Shown here in pieces: positions 1 through 5,492 of a stretch of 5,492 bases of DNA (the first letter of the stretch is position 1; each line of letters begins with the position of its first letter). The notes below the pieces were generated by a model that saw only the letters and a program-made list of their open reading frames with translations, did no database searches and had not been told where the DNA came from. Origin of the DNA: Bacteroidota bacterium (GTDB taxonomy: Bacteria; Bacteroidota; Bacteroidia; Bacteroidales; UBA10428). The position numbers were made by a program, and so were the translations under genes. The DNA is taken from contig JAGDMB010000197.1 in assembly GCA_017860375.1 (NCBI GenBank), positions 1 to 5,492 on the forward strand. The letters run 5' to 3'.

Positions 1-1016
1 ATGATCCTGAAAATTGCCTCTATGCCAAGGATGTCATTTCATTTGCACGCGAAAAGGGATTTTTCAGCGGGTTGGATGAGGAATTCAGTTTTGCCGATGC
101 TTATGCTCCGCTTAACTTTGGCGCAGCAAGGTTTTGTGAATCACGGGTATGGTCGGGATTCCGGAAAGTGGCAAAGGACATGGATCAATACGAAGATTAC
201 GCCATGGGGATGAACCTGCACAACCGGATGCCTTTGTGGGTCAAAGCAGACAAAAAGCTTACCGTGCAGGATGTGATGGGTATGATGCGCGATTATTTCC
301 AGGGGACAAAAATGGACCTGACGCAGGACATCGGTGCCGGACCCTATCAGTGCATTGTCCGCTGGCGGCCAATGACATGGTCGCTTGACAGTGTAAACTA
401 CATCAATGAAAGGGCAATTTCCACGCAGCAGACCGGATTTTCCTTTGTCGCGCAGTCGCGTTCCTGGCTTCCTGATCCCATCGGCGGCATCCTCTGGTTT
501 GGTGTTGATGATACCTACAGCACCGTATACACACCCATGTACTGCGGCATGAGCAGGGTACCCGGAAATTATGCCGTAGGCAACGGATCCATGATGGAAT
601 TCAGCGACAGCTCCGCCTTCTGGATCTTCAACCAGGTTTCCAATTTTGCCTATACCAAGTACAGTTATATGATACCCGAAATACAGGCAAAGCAAAAGGA
701 ACTCGAGACCCGTTATATGACCGAGGTACTTAAAACCGATGAAGCTGCGCTGGCCCTTTATAAAAGCAACAATGCGAAAAAGGCTCAGGAGATCCTCACT
801 GACTTTTCATGCCGGGCCGGGGCCCTCACATTCGATACATGGAAGGGATTGTATGCCCACCTGTTCACAAAATATATGGATGGCAACGTTAAAACCCCGG
901 TGGCAGGACAGCGCAATCCCAACGTGAAACAGCCCGGGTACAATGAAGAATGGTACAGGATGGTCGTTAAAGAAACCGGGGATAAATTCAAAGACCTCGG
1001 GGAAGGAGGTCATTGA
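1..1016 (+). CDS. Family C69 dipeptidase (PepD-like), C-terminal part; 5' end outside the window
   Basis: The open frame enters at base 3 and runs 337 residues to a TGA at 1014-1016. It begins DPENCLYAKDVISFAREKG, so the TTG at 72 and any later Met are internal and the true start lies upstream. Family C69 enzymes are N-terminal-nucleophile (Ntn-type) cysteine peptidases cleaving dipeptides; in Bacteroidetes many carry a signal peptide. What is seen here is the conserved middle and end of the family: NFGAARFCESRVW, MPLWVKADKKLTVQDVM, then ERAISTQQTGFSFVAQSRSW, LPDPIGGILWFGVDD, YTPMYCGMSRVP, and a C-terminal helical part with TFDTWKGLYAHLFTKYMDG. The nucleophile cysteine and any export signal would be in the missing N-terminal portion, so activity and location cannot be judged from this window. 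The gene converges on lepB, with 6 bases between the two stops. No frameshift or internal stop is seen. The family call is firm; the exact substrate is unknown. Confidence 0.92.
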   Translation, partial: DPENCLYAKDVISFAREKGFFSGLDEEFSFADAYAPLNFGAARFCESRVWSGFRKVAKDMDQYEDYAMGMNLHNRMPLWVKADKKLTVQDVMGMMRDYFQGTKMDLTQDIGAGPYQCIVRWRPMTWSLDSVNYINERAISTQQTGFSFVAQSRSWLPDPIGGILWFGVDDTYSTVYTPMYCGMSRVPGNYAVGNGSMMEFSDSSAFWIFNQVSNFAYTKYSYMIPEIQAKQKELETRYMTEVLKTDEAALALYKSNNAKKAQEILTDFSCRAGALTFDTWKGLYAHLFTKYMDGNVKTPVAGQRNPNVKQPGYNEEWYRMVVKETGDKFKDLGEGGH

Positions 1017-1022
1017 GGACCC

Positions 1023-2414
1023 CTATTTAATGATCATCAGAAACCTGTTCCAGCGAATTCGTTTCGGGAACGGCTGATTTTTGTCAATGGACAGCCATAC
1101 CAACCTTGGCTTGCCGATGATATGGTCTTCGGGAACAAATCCCCAGAACCTGGAATCAAGGCTGCCGTGACGGTTATCCCCCATCATCCAGTAATAATCC
1201 ATTTTAAAGGTGTAATGATCCGCTTCGGCATCATTGATGTATATTTTCCCGTCCCTGACCTCCAGTTTGTTTTTTTCGTAGTATCCGATGATCCTCTCAT
1301 ACAACGGCAGGTTGGATGGTGTAAGGTCAATCGTTGCCCCTTTTGCGGGTATATACAAGGGTCCGAATTCATCCAGTGTCCATTTATAGGATGAATCACT
1401 CGGGAAGTAATTGTAACTGCTTGCATACTCATAGGTGTCATCATAAAAACGACGCACCTCTTTTACGTTTTTGAAGGCCTTGATTTTTTCCACATCCTTT
1501 GAAGTAAGCTTTGCGCTGATATGGGGAGTACCCGGTATCACGCTGGTCTCATATATGCCCATGCGGTTCAATACCCGGCTGGAAATGGTCTGGCCTTCCA
1601 CCAGAACATAGTATTCATATTGCATCCCGGGAATTTCCTTCTGCGGATTTCCGTTGGTATATACTTTCCCCTTGATGATCTGCAGCGTATCGCCCGGAAT
1701 GGCCACGCACCTTTTAATATAGTTATCCCGTTTGTCCACCGGACGTACGACGATCTTATACTGATCCCAGATTTCTTTCCTTCCCAGGGCATTGTATTCA
1801 TTTCTTGTTTTCAACGGTCTGCCGGCATTCCGGTCCCGTATTTCCAAACTCATGGCTGCATCCCGTACAAGCTGGTAGTAGCTTACATTCTGGTGTTGCA
1901 CCACCACCGTATCACCCGCCGGAAAGTTAAAAACAACAGGATCATCGCGTTTAATCTTTCCCAGACCCGCCAATCGTTTGTAGGGAAGTTTGATCCATTC
2001 GACAAACGATTTGGTCTGTTTTGTCAGCGGAAGGGTATGCTGTGTGAAAGGAAATGCAAGGGGCGTATTGGGGATCCTCGGACCGTATACCACTTTGCTG
2101 ACATACAGGTGATCACCGATCAGCAACGATTTTTCCATGGAACCGGTGGGTATCTTATAATTCTGAAAAAGGAAAATATTGATGATCGTAACCGCAATCA
2201 CAGCAAAAATGAGCGCATCGATCCATTCCACCAGTTTGCTGTTCTTTCCGTCCCTTCTCTTCCAGAAAGTCCAGTTGACCTTTTTCGTAATGTAGAGGTC
2301 AAAAATAACAGGCAGTCCGAATAAGAACCAGTAATTTCCAAGCCAGATAACCCAAAGGATATAAATAATACCCACAACAATACAGGTGACCAGGTCTTTA
2401 CGGGATACTTTCAT
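1023..2414 (-). CDS. lepB: Signal peptidase I (distal copy of a tandem pair)
   Basis: This 463-residue protein is a membrane-anchored Ser/Lys signal peptidase (family S26) that removes signal peptides from exported preproteins. The N-terminus shows two close hydrophobic segments (about 8-25 and 29-42), a basic cytoplasmic loop (KKVNWTFWKRRDGKNSK, 44-60), and a third membrane segment (about 64-83) leading into an extracytoplasmic catalytic domain. Catalytic Ser92 lies in IPTGSMEKSLLIGD, matching Ser90 of E. coli LepB. The VVFNFPAGDT strand (160-169) is box C. The general-base Lys234 is in NYIKRCVAIPGD. Box E is MMGDNRHGSLDSRFWGFVPE (410-429). The protein is much longer than the E. coli enzyme (about 324 residues), mainly through inserted sequence between boxes C and D and between D and E (about 260-375). 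The ATG at 2414 follows the upstream lepB stop by 31 bases with no Shine-Dalgarno sequence, and the gene ends with TAG at 1023-1025. It is probably the last gene of dapB-lepB-lepB. Confidence 0.96.
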   Translation of the reverse strand: MKVSRKDLVTCIVVGIIYILWVIWLGNYWFLFGLPVIFDLYITKKVNWTFWKRRDGKNSKLVEWIDALIFAVIAVTIINIFLFQNYKIPTGSMEKSLLIGDHLYVSKVVYGPRIPNTPLAFPFTQHTLPLTKQTKSFVEWIKLPYKRLAGLGKIKRDDPVVFNFPAGDTVVVQHQNVSYYQLVRDAAMSLEIRDRNAGRPLKTRNEYNALGRKEIWDQYKIVVRPVDKRDNYIKRCVAIPGDTLQIIKGKVYTNGNPQKEIPGMQYEYYVLVEGQTISSRVLNRMGIYETSVIPGTPHISAKLTSKDVEKIKAFKNVKEVRRFYDDTYEYASSYNYFPSDSSYKWTLDEFGPLYIPAKGATIDLTPSNLPLYERIIGYYEKNKLEVRDGKIYINDAEADHYTFKMDYYWMMGDNRHGSLDSRFWGFVPEDHIIGKPRLVWLSIDKNQPFPKRIRWNRFLMIIK

Positions 2415-2445
2415 AAGAATAAGTTTTGGGCGTTAAAAGTAGTAT

Positions 2446-3801
2446 TTATTTAATGATTTTGAACATTTTATTCCATCTTATCTGTTTCTTGCCGGTCCGG
2501 GTCTTGTCAAGAGACAACCATACAAACCAGGCTTTTCCTATGATATGATCTTCCGGGACAAAACCCCAGAACCTGGAATCATTGGAATTATGGCGGTTAT
2601 CCCCCATCATAAAAAAGTAATCCATGCGAAAGGTGTAAGAGGTTGCCTTCTCGCCGTTGATATAGATATCCTGTTCCTTTATTTCCAGGCTGTTCTTTTC
2701 ATACACCGAAATAATCCGTGCATACAACGGAAGGTTATCGCGATTTATTGGAAGGGTCATATTCTTTTTCGGGACCACAAGGGGACCCATGTTATCCTCC
2801 GTCCAAAGGTAATTCCGGTCAAACGGAAAAACCTGCTGCTGGGAGAAGGCAGGGTCAACGCTTTCATGTTTCCGGAATCCCTTGATCCTGCCTGATTTTT
2901 GAAGGGAAACCAGGCTTTTTTCGGTCAGCGGAACCTCGAAAATCGCATTGTATTCATTGTAGTTCACATCATACCAAGAAATATCCAGGGAATCCAGAAG
3001 GTCATAACCAAGATTGCCGGAGGCAGGGAGCAAAAAATAATTATACTGCACCTTTTCCGGAACAATCTCCTTGTATCCGTTGATATAGACCGTCCCGTGC
3101 AGGATCCTCAGGGTATCGCCGGGAATGCCCATGCACCGCTTTATATAATTCTCTTTTTTATCCACAGGCCTGACGAGGATCTTCTGGTGTTTCAGCAGGG
3201 AATCACTTCCCAATTTCCGCACCAGGGTATAATACGTTTCGTTCTTGTCGGGGAGGTCAGGTAAGACCGTATCGCCCTCCGGAAAATTGAACACCACAAT
3301 ATCATAATTATGGATCTTTGAATACCCGGGTAATCTTTTATACCGAAGTTCTTTCCAGGTTTTATAGGAAGGCCGCGATGAAAAAGGGAGGGTGTTGTGG
3401 GTGAAAGGCATGGAAAACAGGGTCATCGGCATGCGGGGACCGTATTTCAGTTTATTTACAAAGATATAATCGCCTATATTAATGGTCTTTTCCATTGAGG
3501 AGGTGGGTATCACAAAAGCCTCCAGCAGGAACAAACGCAGGAGGAAAGCGAGTATAACGGCTATCAGAACGGCTTCGATCAGTTCAGGAACAAGCCGCGG
3601 TTTACCGCCGGGTCTTTTCCCTTTCCAGGATTTCCAGGGAACGAATCCGAATAAAAATGCATCGGACAGGATAAGGATCCCGAAAAGAAGCCAGTAGTTC
3701 CCGCACCAGTATACAAAAAGGGAATAGATTGCCGATGCAATCAGGAAGGAGGTGAGATTCTTCGTGTTTATTTTCCGGAGGATAGCGAGCATGCGATGCA
3801 T
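2446..3801 (-). CDS. lepB: Signal peptidase I (proximal copy of a tandem pair)
   Basis: This is a 451-residue family S26 signal peptidase, clearly a paralogue of the next gene downstream. It has the same plan: two hydrophobic segments (about 16-34 and 36-54, sharing the GNYWLLFG turn with its partner), a basic loop (about 55-73), a third membrane segment (about 74-96), then the catalytic domain. The nucleophile is Ser102 in IPTSSMEKTINIGD, and the catalytic lysine is Lys221 in NYIKRCMGIPGD. Box C is DIVVFNFPEGDT (167-178) and box E is MMGDNRHNSNDSRFWGFVPE (398-417). Both copies end in a similar IRWNK/R...IIK tail. The residue before the nucleophile is Ser101, where the partner has Gly. The first ATG (3799-3801) abuts the dapB stop directly (TAA-ATG), suggesting coupled translation; a second in-frame ATG at codon 4 (3790-3792) is an equally plausible start. 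Both catalytic residues are intact, so it should be active. Its division of labour with the other copy is unknown. Confidence 0.96.
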   Translation of the reverse strand: MHRMLAILRKINTKNLTSFLIASAIYSLFVYWCGNYWLLFGILILSDAFLFGFVPWKSWKGKRPGGKPRLVPELIEAVLIAVILAFLLRLFLLEAFVIPTSSMEKTINIGDYIFVNKLKYGPRMPMTLFSMPFTHNTLPFSSRPSYKTWKELRYKRLPGYSKIHNYDIVVFNFPEGDTVLPDLPDKNETYYTLVRKLGSDSLLKHQKILVRPVDKKENYIKRCMGIPGDTLRILHGTVYINGYKEIVPEKVQYNYFLLPASGNLGYDLLDSLDISWYDVNYNEYNAIFEVPLTEKSLVSLQKSGRIKGFRKHESVDPAFSQQQVFPFDRNYLWTEDNMGPLVVPKKNMTLPINRDNLPLYARIISVYEKNSLEIKEQDIYINGEKATSYTFRMDYFFMMGDNRHNSNDSRFWGFVPEDHIIGKAWFVWLSLDKTRTGKKQIRWNKMFKIIK

Positions 3802-4518
3802 TTAGAAGCCCAGCAGATCACTCATCGTATAATATCCCTTTTTGCCAAGAAGGAATTCAGCTGCCAGCACCGCACCCTGGGCCAACCCCGTCCGGTTTTT
3901 AGCGGAATGCCTTATCGCGATTGAATCGACAGCGGAATCATAGGTGATGGTATGGGTGCCGGGCACTTCATTTTCTCGTATGGCCGATATCTTCAGGGAA
4001 GAAGGTTCCGAAGCCTGGTTAAGTTCCCATTGCAATTTCCGGTCCAGCGCTTCGAGAAGGTCCCGTGCCAGGGTAATGGCCGTTCCGCTGGGAGCATCCA
4101 GCTTGTGTATATGATGCACTTCCTCGATGGAACAGTCGTAGTCATTGAAATTATTCATGATCCTGGCCAGGTACCGGTTAAGGCTAAAGAGTATATTGAC
4201 TCCCAGGCTGAAATTGGAGGCATAGAAAAAGGCATGCCCTTTTTCGGTGCACATCTTTTTTACTTCATCAAATCTCGCAAGCCATCCGGTGGTGCCACAT
4301 ACAATCGGTGTACCCGATTGAAAACAGGTGATGATATTTTCGTACGCACTGTCGGGAGTGGAGAAATCAATGGCCATATCGGCCATGGCCAGGTTCTTTT
4401 CATTGAGTTCCCGGGTATTGGATATATCGATCACCAGGCATATCTCATGATTCCGGGCGAGAGCGGCCTTTTCGACCTCCCGACCCATTCTCCCATAGCC
4501 TAATAAAGCAATTTTCAT
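3802..4518 (-). CDS. dapB: 4-hydroxy-tetrahydrodipicolinate reductase
   Basis: DapB is a cytoplasmic enzyme reducing 4-hydroxy-tetrahydrodipicolinate to tetrahydrodipicolinate with NAD(P)H, in the pathway to diaminopimelate and lysine. With the start at 4518 the product has 238 residues, shorter than E. coli DapB (273) and in the usual Bacteroidetes range as I know it. The N-terminal Rossmann fold opens MKIALLGYGRMG, with the nucleotide-binding GxGxxG at 7-12. Asp31 in VIDIS may contact the adenosine ribose. CGTTGW (74-79) and ASNFS (100-104) are family motifs. The substrate domain carries EVHHIHKLDAPSGTA, with catalytic His135/His136 and Lys139. The late NRTGLAQGAVLAAEFLLGKKGYY region is also typical. 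The frame stays open up to an ATG at 4557, but that would place 13 unrelated residues before the fold and lies upstream of the likely promoter, so 4518 is preferred; an ATG at 4530 is a less likely alternative. The stop touches the start of the next gene, lepB. Confidence 0.97.
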   Translation of the reverse strand: MKIALLGYGRMGREVEKAALARNHEICLVIDISNTRELNEKNLAMADMAIDFSTPDSAYENIITCFQSGTPIVCGTTGWLARFDEVKKMCTEKGHAFFYASNFSLGVNILFSLNRYLARIMNNFNDYDCSIEEVHHIHKLDAPSGTAITLARDLLEALDRKLQWELNQASEPSSLKISAIRENEVPGTHTITYDSAVDSIAIRHSAKNRTGLAQGAVLAAEFLLGKKGYYTMSDLLGF

Positions 4519-4543
4519 AGGGCTCAGCATTAAGGGTTGCCGG

Positions 4544-4551
4544 CAAAGGTA
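4544..4551 (-). promoter_or_regulatory. Possible Bacteroidetes-type promoter -7 element for dapB-lepB-lepB
   Basis: Read on the minus strand this is TACCTTTG, an exact match to the Bacteroidetes -7 consensus TAnnTTTG. It would start transcription around 4537-4539, about 20 bases before the dapB ATG at 4518, and it lies downstream of the rplT terminator. No TTG -33 element is found at the usual distance, so the call rests on the -7 match and position only. Confidence 0.4.
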
Positions 4552-4633
4552 ATGCAAATATTGTTTATGCCCTACCCCTGTTGATATTCAATAACCGGCA
4601 GGAGAAACAGAATCGCCCATGCCGGGCACACAT

Positions 4634-4662
4634 AAAAAAAGCCGTCTCGCTTCTGAGACGGC
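4634..4662 (-). terminator. Rho-independent terminator of infC-rpmI-rplT
   Basis: On the minus strand GCCGTCTC pairs perfectly with GAGACGGC (8 bp, 6-base loop AGAAGC) and is followed by seven T residues. It lies 24 bases beyond the rplT stop and before the dapB start, so it closes the ribosomal protein unit and separates it from dapB-lepB-lepB. On the plus strand the stem is not followed by a T run, so it acts in one direction. Confidence 0.93.
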
Positions 4663-4686
4663 CTGTGATATCGGTGGATCGAATCC

Positions 4687-5031
4687 TTATTTCACTGAAT
4701 TCACCACGGCTTCAAAAGCCTCGGGATGATTCATGGCCAGATCGGCCAATACTTTCCGGTTTATTTCAATGCCCTTTGCATTCAGCTTTCCGATAAATTC
4801 GGAATACGATAATCCGTGCGGGCGCACACCGGCATTGATACGTGTTATCCAAAGGGCCCTGAAATCCCTCTTCTTTGCTTTGCGGTGGGCATACGCATAC
4901 GCTAAGCCTTTTTCATACGTATTCTTTGCTACGGTCCATACATTGGCCCTTGAAAGAAAATTCCCCCTTGTTTCCTTGAGGATCTTTTTTCTGCGTTGTC
5001 TTGACGCTACTGCATTAACTGATCTTGGCAT
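4687..5031 (-). CDS. rplT: 50S ribosomal protein L20
   Basis: This complete 114-residue protein has the expected L20 length. The basic N-terminal helix (MPRSVNAVASRQRRKKILK) continues into a lysine/arginine-rich 23S rRNA-binding region, with AYAYAHRKAKKRDFRALWI and TRINAGVRPHGLSYSEFI, and the globular C-terminal part contains NRKVLADLAMNHPEAFEAVV. L20 binds 23S rRNA early and is needed for large-subunit assembly. In E. coli and Bacillus it also represses its own operon by binding mRNA. It is the last gene of infC-rpmI-rplT, separated from rpmI by 99 bases, and is followed by a strong terminator. The ATG at 5031 is preceded by an A-rich leader with AAAAAGG very close to the start rather than at normal Shine-Dalgarno spacing. 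Confidence 0.98.
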   Translation of the reverse strand: MPRSVNAVASRQRRKKILKETRGNFLSRANVWTVAKNTYEKGLAYAYAHRKAKKRDFRALWITRINAGVRPHGLSYSEFIGKLNAKGIEINRKVLADLAMNHPEAFEAVVNSVK

Positions 5032-5052
5032 ACCTTTTTCAATTTTGGATGG

Positions 5053-5089
5053 TTAGCGATCCCGATTTACCGGAACTCTTTACGGCTAA
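5053..5089 (-). promoter_or_regulatory. Possible mRNA stem structure upstream of rplT
   Basis: In the 99-base rpmI-rplT gap, read on the minus strand, UUAGC (5089-5085) can pair with GCUAA (5057-5053). Inside it, GUUCCG (5076-5071) can pair with CGGGAU (5064-5059) around a 6-base loop, with two G-U pairs, leaving an asymmetric internal loop between the two helices. The structure ends 21 bases before the rplT ATG and has no T run, so it is not a terminator. It might be a translational control site, but the pairing is short and found by eye only. Confidence 0.25.
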
Positions 5090-5130
5090 TTCACCCGGGT
5101 TAATACTTACTTCATTCAGACGGTACAATC

Positions 5131-5322
5131 TTACCCAAGCAACAATTTGGCCGTTTTCTCATCGACTTTGGAAACAAGGCCGGAATAGCCCAGGTTCCGT
5201 TTCCGCTTGGTCGACTTTTTGGTCAGAATGTGGCTTTTGTAAGCATGATTCCGTTTAATCTTTCCCGTTCCGGTGAGCGCATAGCGTTTTTTGGCACCGG
5301 ATTTCGATTTCATCTTTGGCAT
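5131..5322 (-). CDS. rpmI: 50S ribosomal protein L35
   Basis: This complete 63-residue, strongly basic protein shows the L35 signature: MPKMKSKSGAKKRYALTGTG at the N-terminus, then KIKRNHAYKSHILTKKSTKRKRNLG. Family members are usually about 64-66 residues, so the length is normal. L35 is a late-binding large-subunit protein contacting 23S rRNA. The ATG at 5322 lies 26 bases after the infC stop in an A/T-rich leader without a Shine-Dalgarno sequence, as is common in Bacteroidetes. The gene lies between infC and rplT, the near-universal bacterial order, which supports the assignment of this short gene. Confidence 0.97.
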   Translation of the reverse strand: MPKMKSKSGAKKRYALTGTGKIKRNHAYKSHILTKKSTKRKRNLGYSGLVSKVDEKTAKLLLG

Positions 5323-5348
5323 ATGTAAAATAACTATTTGGTTAATTT

Positions 5349-5492
5349 CTATTTCTTCTTCGGCACAGGAGCAATCAGCATAATCATACGCTTCCCCTCA
5401 AGTTTGGGCAACTGCTCCACCTTGCCAAGCTCGTCAAGATCACTGGAAAATCGCTGAAGCATCGCTTCTCCGTCCTCATTGTACACAATTGA
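5349..5492 (-). CDS. infC: Translation initiation factor IF-3, C-terminal end; 5' part outside the window
   Basis: The last 47 codons and the TAG stop (5349-5351) are present. The residues read SIVYNEDGEAMLQRF, then SSDLDELGKVEQLPKLEGKR and MIMLIAPVPKKK. The KVEQ-PKLEGKRM-M-IAP pattern and the lysine tail are those of the IF-3 C-terminal domain, which binds the 30S platform and controls start-codon selection and subunit dissociation. Only the end of this domain is visible; the N-terminal domain and the start codon (which is unusual, such as AUU, in some species and involved in autoregulation) lie beyond the right edge. It is the first visible gene of the infC-rpmI-rplT operon. Confidence 0.95.
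   Translation of the reverse strand, partial: SIVYNEDGEAMLQRFSSDLDELGKVEQLPKLEGKRMIMLIAPVPKKK

Noticed and set aside
1..213. Open frame beginning with ATG at the first base
   Set aside because: It is in a different frame from the dipeptidase, which is continuous from base 3 with family motifs.
141..695. Open frame of 184 codons on the minus strand within the dipeptidase gene
   Set aside because: It is antisense to a well-supported C69 coding region and its translation matches no family I recognise; it is a frame shadow.
1003..1010. AAGGAGGT, a perfect Shine-Dalgarno complement on the plus strand
   Set aside because: It lies inside the last codons of the dipeptidase, and no plausible start codon with a usable frame follows; the TTG at 1013 reaches a stop within a few codons. 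Genes here do not appear to use Shine-Dalgarno sequences.
1521..2324. Open frame of 267 codons on the plus strand opposite the distal lepB
   Set aside because: It is fully antisense to a signal peptidase with intact motifs, and the product shows no recognisable domain.
3952..4503. Open frame of 183 codons on the plus strand opposite dapB
   Set aside because: It is antisense to dapB, whose catalytic motifs are clear, and has no family features of its own.
4519..4557. N-terminal extension of DapB by 13 residues (start at 4557)
   Set aside because: The Rossmann fold starts directly at MKIALLGYGRMG; the extension overlaps the likely promoter and resembles no DapB sequence I know.
5093..5100. 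Perfect palindrome ACCCGGGT in the rpmI-rplT gap
   Set aside because: An 8-base palindrome with no loop and no spaced partner is expected by chance and has no supporting context.

Overview
This window looks like ordinary chromosomal DNA from a member of the Bacteroidota, probably Bacteroidales or a close relative. The reasons are protein-level: the ribosomal proteins and initiation factor 3 read like Bacteroidetes versions, two long signal peptidase I genes sit in tandem behind dapB, starts lack Shine-Dalgarno sequences and have A/T-rich leaders, and a Bacteroidetes-type -7 promoter element lies before dapB. The lineage is my inference from sequence character, not from a search.

Layout. At the left edge, on the plus strand, is the C-terminal part of a secreted family C69 (PepD-like) dipeptidase, ending at 1016. 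Everything else is on the minus strand. Only 6 bases past the dipeptidase stop lies the end of a signal peptidase I gene (1023-2414), preceded by a second, paralogous signal peptidase I gene (2446-3801), which is itself preceded without any gap by dapB (3802-4518). These three form a likely operon dapB-lepB-lepB, transcribed leftwards from a promoter in the 4519-4633 gap. A strong intrinsic terminator (4634-4662) closes the upstream unit, the classical translation operon infC-rpmI-rplT, of which infC is cut by the right edge of the window.

How the genes work together. infC, rpmI and rplT supply initiation factor IF-3 and large-subunit proteins L35 and L20. dapB makes tetrahydrodipicolinate for diaminopimelate (cell wall) and lysine. 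The two signal peptidases remove signal peptides from exported proteins at the cytoplasmic membrane; the truncated C69 peptidase may itself be an exported enzyme but is a separate, convergent transcription unit.

All six genes and gene fragments are assigned with confidence and no mobile element, CRISPR array, tRNA/rRNA or obviously novel system is present. The points most worth a second look are the tandem signal peptidases, which have large inserted regions and a difference next to the catalytic serine, and a possible RNA structure in the unusually long rpmI-rplT gap. Every gap is shorter than 170 bases.
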